From JAOPZW01 sp963788935 (GTDB lineage: Bacteria > Actinomycetota > Thermoleophilia > Solirubrobacterales > Solirubrobacteraceae), in assembly GCA_963788935.1 (NCBI GenBank), contig CAWBIM010000006.1, positions 496,001-560,000 of the forward strand: DNA of 64,000 nt. The letters run 5' to 3'. The notes beneath the pieces are model-generated. The model searched no databases, had not been told where the DNA came from, and saw only the letters and a program-made list of their open reading frames with translations. The position numbers and the translations under genes are program-made. Every line of letters starts with the position of its first letter. Position 1 is the first letter of the stretch. Of the stretch, positions 9,933 to 20,849 are shown one piece after another.

Positions 9933-11470
9933 GTGTTCCCGGAGCCCTACACCGGACGCTGGTCAGGGTGGTCGCTGCTCAAGCGCTTCGCGATCGGCGC
10001 GGTCGTGATCTTCTCCCTCTCCGCGGCGACCGTCGCGTCGGCCGTGCTGCTGGAGGTCAAGGAGGTCACGACGATCATCAAGGACGAGAGCGTGCCGCTC
10101 GCGGTGCAGGTGCGCTCGCAGCTCAAGCACGTCGCGCCCGGCAAGCCGCAGACGATCCTCGTCATCGGCGACGACCGGCGGAAGGCCGACATCGAGCAGC
10201 ACAACCCCACGCGGTCGGACACGATGATCCTCATCCGCCTGGATCCGAAGCGCGGGGCGACGGCGATGATGTCGCTGCCGCGGGATCTGCTCGTCACGAT
10301 CCCCGGCCACGGCGTCGACAAGCTCAACGCGGCGTTCTCCTACGGCGAGGACGCGCTCACGCTGCGCACGATCCGCTCGCTCCTGGGCATCCCGATCCAC
10401 CACTACGTGCGCGTGACGTTCCGGGGGTTCAAGGACGCCGTCGACCGGCTCGGGTGCGTGTACGTCGACGTCGACCGCAGGTACTTCAACGACAACCGCC
10501 CGCCCGTCGGCGGCGGCGGGGCGTACGCCGCGATCGACGTGCCCGCGGGCTACCAGAAGCTGTGCGGCGCGCGGGCGCTCGACTACGTCCGCTACCGCCA
10601 CCTCGACAGCGACCTCGTCCGCGCCGCGCGCCAGCAGTCGTTCCTCGGCCAGGCCAAGGACCAGATCGGCGTGAGCGGCGTCTTCGCCGACCGCAGGAAG
10701 CTCCTGCACATCTTCGCCCGCTCGGTCCGCACCGACATCCGCAGCTCGCACGCCGTCCTCAGCCTGCTGAAGCTCGTCGCCGAGTCCTCGAGCAAGCCGG
10801 TCGCCGAGGTCCCGTTCCCGGCCCTCGACGCCCCGGACGGCAGCGGCAACCTCGAGATCTCGCCGTACATGCTGCAGACGACCGTCAAGCGCTTCCTCGC
10901 CGCCAAGGGCTCGAAGAAGAGCGACGAAGCCGACGACCAGCACGACGGGTCACCGGACGACCCGCACGTCGAGTCGCCGGCGCACGAAGCGTCGCGCGAG
11001 CGCGTCGGCCGCGAGCGCCACCGCCCCCGGCCTCCTGCTCAACCGCACCGCGGGCGAGGACGAGGCCGCCCGCCTGCAGGTCAAGCTCCCGACCTCGCTG
11101 CCCGTCTACGCCCCGCGCCTGCTCGCCGCGGGCGGCCGCTACCGCAGCGACTACTCGCGCGCCTACACGATCACCGACCGCGCCGGCGACCGCCACCGCG
11201 CGTACCGGATCGTCGCGTTCGAGGGCTCGATCGGCCAGTACTACGGGATCGAGGGCACGACCTGGAAGTCGCCGCCGATCCTCGACGACCCCTCCGAGCG
11301 CCGGCGCATGCGGCGGGCGGACGTACGAGCTCTTCACGGACAACGGCCGGCTGCGGATGGTCGCGTGGCGCACGCCGAAGGCGGTGTACTGGGTCTCGAA
11401 CACGCTCATGCGGACGCTGACCAACCGGCAGATGCTCGCGCTCGCCCGATCGGCCGCCCGCGTCGGCTGA
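9933..11470 (+). CDS. LCP (LytR-CpsA-Psr) family glycan ligase, frameshifted
   Basis: LCP enzymes attach lipid-linked cell-wall glycopolymers to peptidoglycan outside the membrane. There is one N-terminal membrane helix (LLKRFAIGAVVIFSLSAATV). The LCP core has SDTMILIRLDP, MSLPRDLLVTIPG, DKLNAAFSYG and YVRYRHLDSDLVRAARQQ. The coding signal changes frame twice, near 11000-11030 and at about 11313, each consistent with one extra base. Correcting both gives about 511 residues, collinear with the intact paralogue at 11513. The start is GTG 9933. Confidence 0.85.
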
Positions 11471-11512
11471 CGCTCCCTGCCGGCGGCGGCCGGTACCCTG
11501 ACGGCTTCCTCG

Positions 11513-13042
11513 ATGGGCCCGTTCGACGACGACAAGAAGCCGCCGCGGCCCGGTCGCGGCCTGCTCAAGCGGGCCGCCATCGGCGCGTTCCTGATCTTCG
11601 GCTTCTCCGCCGCGACCGTCGCGTCGGCCGGCCTGCTCGAGGTCGACCAGCTCATCCGGATCGTCAAGAGCGAGAGCGCGCCGATCCCCGGCATCGAGGG
11701 CGCGCTCGACGACGTCCCGTCGGGCAAGGCGCAGACGATCCTGGTTCTCGGCTCGGACCGGCGCTTCGTCGACATCAAGGAGAAGAACCCGGTCCGCTCG
11801 GACACGCTGCTGCTCGTCCGGCTGGACCCGGCCCGCGGCGTGACCGCGGTCATGTCGATCCCGCGCGACCTCAAGGTCGACATCCCGACGCGGCGCGGCG
11901 TGGTGACCGACAAGATCAACGCCGCCTACGCGCTCGGCGGCCCGTCGCTCAGCGTGCGGGTGGTCCGCAACCTCCTGCACATCCCGATCAACCACGTCGT
12001 CAACGTGAACTTCGGCGGCTTCCAGCGGGCGGTGAACCGCCTGGGCTGCGTGTACGTCGACGTCGACCGCGACTACTTCAACGACAACAGCCCGCCCAAC
12101 GGCAGCCCGTTCGACTACGCGACGATCAACATCAACCCGGGCTACCAGAAGCTCTGCGGCAAGGACGCGCTCGACTACGTGCGCTACCGCCACTTCGACG
12201 ACGACCTCGTCCGCGCCGCGCGCCAGCAGTCGTTCCTCTCCGCGGCCAAGGAGCAGATCGGCCTCGGGCGGATCTTCGGCGACCGCAAGGAGCTGCTGCG
12301 GATCTTCGGCCGCTACACGCAGACCGACATCGCCCGCCAGAACACGGCCGCGATCCTGCGCCTGCTCAAGCTCGCCTTCGAGGCCTCCAAGAACCCGATC
12401 CGCGAGGTCCACTTCCGCGGCGACATCGGCGAGACGTACGTCACGATCTCGGACACGAACCTCCGGCGGACCGTCGGCGAGTTCCGCAGCGGGCGCGCGT
12501 CGAACGGCCCGCGCGAGACCAGCTCGTCCTCGAGCAACGGCTCGTCGTCGAAGGGGTCGAGCCGCCGCGGGTCGCGCAGCACCTCGGCCGGCCTGCCGCG
12601 CGGCGTCATCAACTCGAGGGTCGAGGGCGAGGACTTCGTCGCGGCCGCCTCGACGCACCTCGCGTTCCCGACGTACTACCCGCGCGTCCGGCTCTCGCGG
12701 GGCCGGTACCTCTACGACCGCCCGCGCGTGTACGACGTCTTCGACCGCGCCCACCGCCGCTACCGCGCGTACCGCATCACCGTCGCGACCGGCGTGCAGG
12801 GCCAGTTCTACGGCGTCCAGGGCACGAACTGGAAGTCGCCGCCGATCCTCGACAACCCGTCCTCGACGACGCGCATGCGCGGGCGCACCTACGAGCTGTT
12901 CACCGACGGCAACCGCCTCGCCCTCGTCGCGTGGCGCACGCCGCGCGGCGCGTACTGGGTCTCGAACACGCTGTCGCGGACGCTCACGAACCGGCAGATG
13001 CTCGCGATCGCGCGGTCGCTGGCCCGGGTCGGCGAGCGCTGA
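11513..13042 (+). CDS. LCP (LytR-CpsA-Psr) family glycan ligase
   Basis: This 509-residue intact tandem paralogue follows the preceding gene. A short cytoplasmic tail and membrane helix (residues 18-38) lead to the LCP catalytic domain (about 60-300), with conserved Arg/Asp segments IPRDLKVDIP, DKINAAYALG and YVRYRHFDDDLVRAARQQ. A Ser-rich linker (about 325-355) is followed by a C-terminal domain of about 130 residues shared with the first copy (YDVFDRAHRRYRAYRI, NWKSPPIL, YWVSNTLSRTLTNRQML). I cannot name that domain. Sugar-nucleotide genes follow directly. Confidence 0.9.
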   Translation: MGPFDDDKKPPRPGRGLLKRAAIGAFLIFGFSAATVASAGLLEVDQLIRIVKSESAPIPGIEGALDDVPSGKAQTILVLGSDRRFVDIKEKNPVRSDTLLLVRLDPARGVTAVMSIPRDLKVDIPTRRGVVTDKINAAYALGGPSLSVRVVRNLLHIPINHVVNVNFGGFQRAVNRLGCVYVDVDRDYFNDNSPPNGSPFDYATININPGYQKLCGKDALDYVRYRHFDDDLVRAARQQSFLSAAKEQIGLGRIFGDRKELLRIFGRYTQTDIARQNTAAILRLLKLAFEASKNPIREVHFRGDIGETYVTISDTNLRRTVGEFRSGRASNGPRETSSSSSNGSSSKGSSRRGSRSTSAGLPRGVINSRVEGEDFVAAASTHLAFPTYYPRVRLSRGRYLYDRPRVYDVFDRAHRRYRAYRITVATGVQGQFYGVQGTNWKSPPILDNPSSTTRMRGRTYELFTDGNRLALVAWRTPRGAYWVSNTLSRTLTNRQMLAIARSLARVGER

Positions 13043-13121
13043 TCGCCCTCCCGGCGAGCGGTCGTCGCGGGCGTCCGCGGGCCGTGGTCGCGGAGGCCCC
13101 CGCTATTCTCGTCCGCCGCTC

Positions 13122-14411
13122 ATGACCAGCCCTCGCGAACCCATCGGCGTCATCGGCACCGGCTACGTCGGCCTCGTGACGGCCGCCGGTTTCGCCGAGC
13201 TCGGCAACGACGTCTGGTGCATCGACATCGACGCCGGCAAGATCGAACGTCTCAAGCGCGGCGAGATCCCGATCTTCGAGCCCGGCCTCGCCGAGCTCGT
13301 CACCAAGCACCAGGGCCGCCTGCACTTCTCGACGGACATCACCGACGCGCTCGAGCACGCGCGGCTGCTGTTCGTGGCGGTCGGCACGCCGCCGACGTAC
13401 TCGGGCGACGCCGATCTCAGCGCCGTGCACGCCGTCGTCGGCGCGATGCCGCCGTCCGACGAGCACGCGCTCGTGATGAAGTCGACCGTCCCGGTCGGCA
13501 CCGGCGAGTCGATCAAGCGCGTCTTCGGCGAACAGGGCAAGCACGGCTTCCGCTACGTCTCGTGCCCCGAGTTCCTCAAGGAGGGCTCGGCCGTCGCCGA
13601 CTTCCTCGAACCCAACCGCGTCGTCGTGGGCGACGACGGCGACTGGGCGGGCGACGCCGTCGTCGAGCTGTACGCCCCGCTGGACGCGCCGCTCGTCCGC
13701 ACCGACATCGCGAGCGCCGAGATGATCAAGCTCGCGGCCAACGCGTTCCTCGCGACGAAGATCTCGTTCATCAACGAGATCGCCAACGTGTGCGAGGTCA
13801 CCGGCGCGAACGTCACCGAGGTCGCCAAGGGCATCGGGCTCGACGACCGCATCGGGCCGAAGTTCCTGCAGGCGGGGGTCGGCTTCGGCGGCTCGTGCTT
13901 TCCTAAGGATGTCTCGGCGCTCAAGCAGCTGGCCGGCAACTCGGGCTACCACTTCCAGCTGCTCAACGCCGTCATCGAGGTCAACGAGCTGCAGAAGCGG
14001 CGCGTCATCGGCAAGCTCGAGAAGCACCTCGGCACGCTCGTCGGCAAGCGCGTGGCGCTGCTCGGCCTGGCGTTCAAGCCGAACACGGACGACATGCGCG
14101 AGGCGACGTCGCTCGTGCTCAGCGCGCGGCTGCAGGCCGCGGGCGCGCACGTCAGCGCCTACGACCCGATCGCCGAGGAGGAGGCGCGCCGGCTGATGCC
14201 CGGCCTCGACTTCGCCGACGACGCGCTCGGGTGCGTCCGGGACGCCGACGCCGTCGTGCTCGTCACCGAGTGGGACGAGTTCAAGCAGATCGACCTCGGG
14301 TCGGTCGCCTCCGCGATGGCGGGCAAGGTCTTCATCGACGGGCGCAACGCGTTCGACGGCGCCGCCGTCCGCGCCGCCGGCCTGATCTACGAGGGCATCG
14401 GACAGGGGTGA
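13122..14411 (+). CDS. ugd: UDP-glucose/GDP-mannose family dehydrogenase
   Basis: This 429-residue enzyme oxidises a nucleotide sugar (UDP-glucose most often) to the uronate in two NAD-dependent steps. It has a Rossmann motif GTGYVGLVTAAGFAELG and the central NAFLATKISFINEIANVCE helix. The catalytic Cys is in GVGFGGSCFPKD, and the C-terminal domain has GLAFKPNTDDMREA. A TATTCT box at 13104-13109 is 12 nt before the ATG. It is followed 10 nt later by a sugar nucleotidyltransferase, so the pair probably supplies activated sugars for the envelope polymer that the LCP proteins attach. Confidence 0.92.
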   Translation: MTSPREPIGVIGTGYVGLVTAAGFAELGNDVWCIDIDAGKIERLKRGEIPIFEPGLAELVTKHQGRLHFSTDITDALEHARLLFVAVGTPPTYSGDADLSAVHAVVGAMPPSDEHALVMKSTVPVGTGESIKRVFGEQGKHGFRYVSCPEFLKEGSAVADFLEPNRVVVGDDGDWAGDAVVELYAPLDAPLVRTDIASAEMIKLAANAFLATKISFINEIANVCEVTGANVTEVAKGIGLDDRIGPKFLQAGVGFGGSCFPKDVSALKQLAGNSGYHFQLLNAVIEVNELQKRRVIGKLEKHLGTLVGKRVALLGLAFKPNTDDMREATSLVLSARLQAAGAHVSAYDPIAEEEARRLMPGLDFADDALGCVRDADAVVLVTEWDEFKQIDLGSVASAMAGKVFIDGRNAFDGAAVRAAGLIYEGIGQG

Positions 14412-14421
14412 GCGGCCGGCC

Positions 14422-15522
14422 GTGCAGGCGGTGATCCTCGTCGGTGGCGAGGGCACGCGGCTCCGTCCGCTGACCGTCACCGTCCCCAAGCCGGTCCTGC
14501 CGCTCGTCGACCGGCCGTTCCTCGCGTACATGCTCGAGTGGCTGGGCCGCCACGGGGTCGACGACGTGATCATGTCCTGCGGCTTCCTCGCCACGAGCGT
14601 GCGCAACGTGCTCGGCGACGGCTCGCGGTTCGGCGTGCGGCTGCGCTTCGTCGAGGAGCCCGAGCCGCGCGGCACCGCCGGGGCGCTCAAGTACGCCGAG
14701 GACCTGCTCGACGAGCGCTTCCTGATGCTCAACGGCGACGTCCTCACCGACATCGACCTGACCGCGCAACTCGCCCAGCACGAGGAGACCGGCGCGGTCG
14801 GCACGCTCGCCCTCGTCCCGGTCGAGGACCCGAGCGCCTACGGGCTCGTGCGGGTCGACGCGGACCACTCCGTGCGCGAGTTCGTCGAGAAGCCGACGGC
14901 CGACTCGATCGACACGAACCTCATCAGCGCCGGCGCGTACGTGCTCGAGCGCAGCGTGCTCGACCTGATCCCGGCCGGGCGCAACGTCTCGATCGAGCGC
15001 GAGATCTGGCCGCAGCTCGTCGGGGCCGGGCTCTACGCCTACGCGGCCGACGCCTACTGGCTCGACATCGGGACCCCCGAGCGCTACCTCCAGGGGACGT
15101 TCGACATCCTCGAGGGCACCGTCACGACCGCGGTGACCGACCGTCTCGGCCCGGGCTACATCGCGATCGCCGACCAGGTCGAGTCGTCGGGCCGGATCGT
15201 CCCGCCCGCGATCGTCGAGCGCGGCTGCCGGATCGGCGACGGGGCGCACATCGGCAGCCTCGTGGTCCTCGCCGACGGCGTGATCGTGGGGGAGGGGACG
15301 CGGATCGAGCGCTCCGTCGTGCTCAACGGCACCGAGATCGGCCCGCGCTGCACGCTGCAGGACTGCATCGTCGGCGCCGGCGTCCGGATCGGCGAGGGCT
15401 CGGTGATCTCGGGCGGCGCGGTGCTCGGCGAGGGCGTCACGGTCGGGGCGCGCAACGTGCTGACGCGCGGCGTGCGAGTCTTCCCGCAGACCGACTTGCC
15501 CGACGGGGCGATCACGTTCTGA
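14422..15522 (+). CDS. Nucleotidyltransferase for sugar-1-phosphates (mannose-1-P guanylyltransferase type)
   Basis: This 366-residue protein starts at GTG 14422. The N-terminal NTP-transfer domain has the signature VGGEGTRLRPLTVTVPKPVLP and a metal-binding NGDVLTDID. The C-terminal third is a left-handed beta-helix of hexapeptide repeats (about residues 255-360). This layout fits GDP-mannose or glucose-1-phosphate pyrophosphorylases; the nucleotide and sugar cannot be fixed from sequence. It lies between ugd and phosphoglucose/phosphomannose isomerase in one sugar-activation operon. Confidence 0.88.
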   Translation: MQAVILVGGEGTRLRPLTVTVPKPVLPLVDRPFLAYMLEWLGRHGVDDVIMSCGFLATSVRNVLGDGSRFGVRLRFVEEPEPRGTAGALKYAEDLLDERFLMLNGDVLTDIDLTAQLAQHEETGAVGTLALVPVEDPSAYGLVRVDADHSVREFVEKPTADSIDTNLISAGAYVLERSVLDLIPAGRNVSIEREIWPQLVGAGLYAYAADAYWLDIGTPERYLQGTFDILEGTVTTAVTDRLGPGYIAIADQVESSGRIVPPAIVERGCRIGDGAHIGSLVVLADGVIVGEGTRIERSVVLNGTEIGPRCTLQDCIVGAGVRIGEGSVISGGAVLGEGVTVGARNVLTRGVRVFPQTDLPDGAITF

Positions 15523-15545
15523 GCGAGCCACGGGAGCCAGCCACG

Positions 15546-16633
15546 ATGTCCACCACCGAGGGAATCGCGCTCGACCGCGACACGATCGCGCGGGTAGACG
15601 TCTCCGACCAGCTGACCGACATCCTCGCGATCCCCGAGCACCTGCGGGACGCGCTGTGGAAGGTCGAGTCCGCCGGCCTCGACTCGTGGGACAGCCCCGG
15701 CGGGGTCATCGTCGCCGGCATGGGCGGCTCGGCCATCGGCGGCGAACTGGCCCGCGCGATCCTCGGCGACCACGCCTCGCGCCCGCTGATCACCGCGCGC
15801 GCCTACGGGCTGCCGCCGTGGACGACGCAACGAGACGACCGTCGTCTGCGCGAGCTACACCGGCAACACCGAGGAGACCCTCACCTGCTACGAGGCGGCC
15901 GGCGTGATCGGCGCCCGCCGCGTCGTCGTCACGGCGGGCGGCGAGCTCGCCGAGATGGCCCGCGCCGACAAGGTGCCGGTCATCCCGCTCGCGGGCGGCT
16001 ACCAGCCGCGGGCCGCGGTCGCCTACCTGACCGTCGCCGTGCTCGAGGTCGCCGCGCTGGCCGGCGTCGGGCCGCGCATGAACTCGGAGATCGACGTCGC
16101 CGCCGACCACCTCGAGGAGCTCGTCATCGAGTGGGGGCCCGACGGCGTCGACGCCGGCGAGGCCAAGTCGCTGGCGCGGGCGCTCAACGGCACCGTGCCG
16201 ATGATCGCCGGGGCCGGCCTGACGACCGCGATCGCGTACCGGTGGAAGACGCAGATCAACGAGAACGCCAAGAGCCCGGCCTACGCGCAGGAGCTCCCCG
16301 AGCTCGACCACAACGAGATCGAGGGGTGGACGTCCCTGGGCGAGTTCGGCCGCTTCTCGGCCGTGTTCCTCGACGACGACGACACGCACCCGCGCGTGAA
16401 GGAGCGCATGGAGCTCGACGAGCCGGCTCATCCGGCCGGGCGCGGCCGGCGTGCACCACGTGCGCTCGCGGGGCCGCACGACGGTCGAGCGCGTGTTCTC
16501 GCTCGTGCTGCTCGGCGACCTCGTCTCGCTCTACCTGGCCGTGCTGCGCGGGGTCGATCCCGAGCCTGTCGAGTTGCTCTCCGCGCTGAAGGCCGAGCTC
16601 GGCCATCAGGGCGAGGCGCCCGGACGCGACTGA
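15546..16633 (+). CDS. Bifunctional phosphoglucose/phosphomannose isomerase, frameshifted
   Basis: SIS-domain isomerase that interconverts fructose-6-P with glucose-6-P and mannose-6-P. The N-terminal part has GVIVAGMGGSAIGGELARA; the next frame continues with TTVVCASYTGNTEETL, and the C-terminus with TTVERVFSLVLLGDLVSLYLA. These are consecutive pieces of the family in three frames. One extra C at about 15828 and another at about 16423 explain both shifts, and removing them gives about 361 residues, close to the usual length. It feeds the neighbouring sugar-nucleotide enzymes. Confidence 0.82.
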
Positions 16634-16668
16634 TTCGGCCCTGCGGCGCCGGGGAAGGCCGTCCGCCT

Positions 16669-17401
16669 ATGAACCGGATCCTCAAGCTCCCGATCACCGT
16701 CCCGCTGCGCATCCTCGCGCTCGAGCTGCGCATCGCCCGCGGGGTGGCCGAGATCGCGCTCGGCGTGGCCCAGGAGCTCGCCGACACGGCCCCGTGGAAC
16801 CAGCAGCGGGCCCGCCGCGCCCGCGGAGAGCCCGGCGGGTGAGACCGCCGCCGCGCGCGCCGACTCGGCCGCGCCGCCCGCCCCCGACGCCAACGGCCAC
16901 GACCCGGCCGATGCGCCGCGGCGCGCGCGCCGCGCCGCGGCCGTCCAGAAGACGCGGGCGAAGCCGAAGGGCGCGGCGACGCCCGCTCGGCCGCGCACGA
17001 CGCGCGCCCGGACGACCGGGCGCAAGCCGCCCACGGCGACGACCGCGACCGACATCCCGCCCGCGCCGGCGGAGCAGCCGAAGCCGCGGCCGCGCCGGGC
17101 GGCGCGCAAGGCGACCGCGGCGCGCCCGGCCCGCAAGCGTTCCGACCGGCCCGCGGCGGCGGACGTCGCCGCCGCGCGGCAGGCCGAGCGGGCCGAGGAG
17201 CCGGTCGCCTCCGTCGGCCCGGAGACGGGCGCCGGGCCCGAGGTGCATCTGGCCGCGCCGTGGGAGGGCTACGACGCGATGGCCCTCGACGAGGTCCTCG
17301 GCCGCCTCGCGGACGCCGACGAGACGCTGCTGGCGGCCGTCCGGCTCTACGAGAGCCGGGGCGAGGCCCGTCAGGCGATCCTGCTCGCGACGGAGGCCTG
17401 A
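16669..17401 (+). CDS. Uncharacterised Ala/Lys/Pro-rich protein with N-terminal amphipathic helix, frameshifted
   Basis: The first 45 residues form a hydrophobic or amphipathic helix (LPITVPLRILALELRIARGVAEIALGVAQEL). As written the frame stops at 16842, but the next frame is open to 17401. An extra C at about 16801 (AACCAGCAG) would join them into one protein of about 243 residues. The middle is Arg/Lys/Pro/Ala-rich and histone-like. The end (WEGYDAMALDEVLGRL ... VRLYESRGEARQAIL) resembles the YD...YE motif I recall from actinobacterial lipid-droplet-associated-type proteins. No function is assigned. Confidence 0.6.
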
Positions 17402-17435
17402 CCGCCGCGGGCGACGCGGGCGGGCCGGCGGGCGC

Positions 17436-18281
17436 TCAGGCCCGCCGGATCGCGATGTCGCCGACCGTCGTGCGGGCGCTGACCTCGGCCTTCGGCGCGC
17501 TCTCGTCGGGCGCGTCGGCCTCGCCGAGCTCGTTGCGGACCCGCCCCGCGACCGCGCGGACGTCGAGCCACGTGGCCGTGCCCTCGCGGATGCCGATGTC
17601 GAGGTCGCCGGCGCGCGTCTGCAGCACGATCGACCCGCGCGCGATCTCGCCGACGCGGACGTCGCCGTTGGCCGTCTTCGCCTCGAGGTTCGTGCCGGCG
17701 CGGTCGACCGCGATGCTCCCGTTCGCCGTGCCGACCCGCAGATCGCCGGCGGCGGCGCCGACCCAGATGTCGCCGTTGGCGTTCTTGACGACGCCGCTGT
17801 GGTCGAGCTCGTGCACCCGCACGTCGCCCGACGCGCTCTGGACCTCGGCGTGGCCGGTGGCGAGGTCGACCTCGATGTCGCCGCTGCCGGTCTTCGCCTG
17901 CACCGATCCGGCGTGGGCCACATGGATGCGGCCGAGGCCGGTGCGCAGGCGGCAGTCGCCGATCCGGCCCTCGCAGTCGATGTCGGTCATGCCCCCGGTC
18001 GCGTCCACGTGCGACCCGGCGGGCAGCTCGACGGTCACGGCGACGGAGCCGGCGCGGCTGCGCAGCAGCCACGACGCGCCCCGCGGGCCCTTGACGACCA
18101 GCCGCCGGCCGTCGAACTCGACGCGCGTGTCGCGCGCGGCGCGCTGGTCGGCCTCCGAGGATGGGTCGCTCGGCTGGACGTCGACCGCGGTGGTCGGGCG
18201 CTCCTCGCCCCGGATCTGGATCGCGCCGGAGGGGACCTCCATGGAGACGGAGATCGGCTCGGGCGTGTCGAACGTCGGCAT
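17436..18281 (-). CDS. DUF4097 family beta-strand repeat protein
   Basis: This 281-residue protein is built of short beta-strand repeats around GD-I/V-V units (KTGSGDIEVDLATG, SASGDVRVHEL, NANGDIWVGAAAGDLRVG, TANGDVRVGEIARGS). That is the DUF4097 right-handed solenoid pattern. No signal peptide is visible, so it is probably cytoplasmic. It follows the HicB-like gene with a 45-nt gap, an arrangement I recall as recurrent in actinomycetes, so the two are probably co-transcribed. The molecular role is unknown. Confidence 0.85.
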   Translation of the reverse strand: MPTFDTPEPISVSMEVPSGAIQIRGEERPTTAVDVQPSDPSSEADQRAARDTRVEFDGRRLVVKGPRGASWLLRSRAGSVAVTVELPAGSHVDATGGMTDIDCEGRIGDCRLRTGLGRIHVAHAGSVQAKTGSGDIEVDLATGHAEVQSASGDVRVHELDHSGVVKNANGDIWVGAAAGDLRVGTANGSIAVDRAGTNLEAKTANGDVRVGEIARGSIVLQTRAGDLDIGIREGTATWLDVRAVAGRVRNELGEADAPDESAPKAEVSARTTVGDIAIRRA

Positions 18282-18326
18282 GACGGTGCTCTCCTGTGGT
18301 GGGTTGGATGTCGGTGGCGGGGCGCG

Positions 18327-18847
18327 TCAGCGCACCCAGCCGGTGAAGGACTGGCCGGGACGGCCGGAGCGCGGCCCCTGGTCGCGGCCGCGCTGGGGGC
18401 CGGCGACCGCCGCGGCGACCGCGCGGATCAGCCAGGCGTTGAGCGACAGCCCCTCGCGCGCCGCGGCCTGCTCGGCGGAGGCCTTGAGCTGCTCGGGGAG
18501 GCGGAGGTTGATGCGGGCCGTCCCGCCGTCCGGGGCGTCGGGCGGAGGCGGGGGCGGCGGCGGGGGACGAGGTCCGGGTCCGGTCCGTCGGCGTCGGCCG
18601 GCGCCGGTGCGGGCGTCACGACGAACTCCGGCGCACCGGAGCGCAGCCGCAGCTCGACCGAGCCGGGAGCCATCTCGCCGGTGATCTCGTCGGCCGCGGC
18701 CGAGAGCGCGTCGAGCAGCATGAGCCGCACGGCCGACTCGAGTGGCGCGACGAGCCGCTCGGCGAGCGCGCGGGCGTCGGCGCCGCCGGTCTCGGCCGCC
18801 ACGGCGAGCTCGCGGCGGAGGTCATCGACGTAGGGGGTCAATTCCAT
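18327..18847 (-). CDS. HicB-like ribbon-helix-helix regulator, frameshifted
   Basis: The N-terminal 100 residues (MELTPYVDDLRRELAVAAE ... LLDALSAAADEITGEMAPGSVELRLR) are typical of the actinobacterial HicB-family partner of DUF4097 genes. The C-terminal DNA-binding part (INLRLPEQLKASAEQAAAREG then LSLNAWLIRAVAAAV) is read in another frame. The join falls in a CCCCCGCCGCCG tract near 18565, where one missing C would restore the frame. No HicA toxin is adjacent, so a regulatory role is more likely than toxin-antitoxin. Its own start region carries a palindrome that overlaps the likely -10. Confidence 0.75.
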
Positions 18848-18910
18848 GGTGCCACTATGGCATCACAGTGATGCCATGTCAACACCAATGCGGCACCGAA
18901 GTGGCATCGG
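18847..18910. promoter_or_regulatory. Palindromic operator over the HicB-like promoter
   Basis: A perfect 10-bp inverted repeat ATGGCATCAC/GTGATGCCAT with a 1-nt centre lies at 18857-18877. Related half-sites occur at 18847 (TGGTGCCAC) and 18901 (GTGGCATCGG). The minus-strand -10 (CATAGT, 18859-18854) lies inside the array, six nt before ATG 18847. Half-sites spaced 11 bp apart fit a ribbon-helix-helix dimer array and suggest autoregulation. Confidence 0.55.
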
Positions 18911-18923
18911 TCACAGACGCGCC

Positions 18924-18949
18924 AACCTTGACACGACCGTGGTAAGGTT
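18924..18949 (+). promoter_or_regulatory. MerR-type dyad and -10 box
   Basis: Imperfect dyad AACCTTGACAC/GTGGTAAGGTT, 9 of 11 positions symmetric, around a GACC centre. Its right arm contains TAAGGT (18943-18948), eight nt before the GTG start of merR. It is a likely autoregulatory operator of a leaderless promoter. Confidence 0.5.
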
Positions 18950-18956
18950 ACGTCCC

Positions 18957-19319
18957 GTGGACGCCCTCACCATCCACGAGGCGGCCGAGACGACCGGATG
19001 GTCGCCCCGGATGCTGCGCTACATCGAGCGGATCGGCCTCGTCGAGGCGCCCCGCTCGAACTCCGGCTACCGCCTCTACGGCGCCGCCGAGTTGCAGCGC
19101 CTGCGCACCCTGCGCGAGCTGCTGGCGGAGTACGAGATCGGCCTCGGGGACGTCGGGTTCGCGCTACGCCTGCGCAGCGACGACGACATGCGCGCCGCTG
19201 TGGAGGCGTGGTTCGAGACCCGGGCGGAGCGGCCCGCGGAGGTCCCGGTCAGCAACTGGCTGCGCTGGGAGCAGAACAAACACGAGAAGCTGCTGGCGGC
19301 TGCCGCGCAGCTGCCCTGA
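18957..19319 (+). CDS. MerR family transcriptional regulator
   Basis: This 120-residue regulator has an N-terminal MerR winged helix (LTIHEAAETTGWSPRMLRYIERIGLVEAPRSNSGYRLYG) and a helical linker. The C-terminus is short with no Cys ligands, so it is not a metal sensor of the classical kind. It starts at GTG 18957. It lies 12 nt upstream of ahcY, so it probably controls the S-adenosylhomocysteine recycling genes; the ligand is unknown. Confidence 0.87.
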   Translation: MDALTIHEAAETTGWSPRMLRYIERIGLVEAPRSNSGYRLYGAAELQRLRTLRELLAEYEIGLGDVGFALRLRSDDDMRAAVEAWFETRAERPAEVPVSNWLRWEQNKHEKLLAAAAQLP

Positions 19320-19331
19320 ACGAGGAGACGC

Positions 19332-20786
<1,455 letters not shown>

Positions 20787-20849
20787 CCGCGCCGCCGGAC
20801 CTGCTGTGATGCGAGGGGCGGACCACACGGTCCGCCCCTCGTCCGTTCC

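Noticed and set aside
18327..18847. HicAB toxin-antitoxin system
   Set aside because: No HicA-like small toxin frame occurs on either side; the partner gene is a DUF4097 protein.
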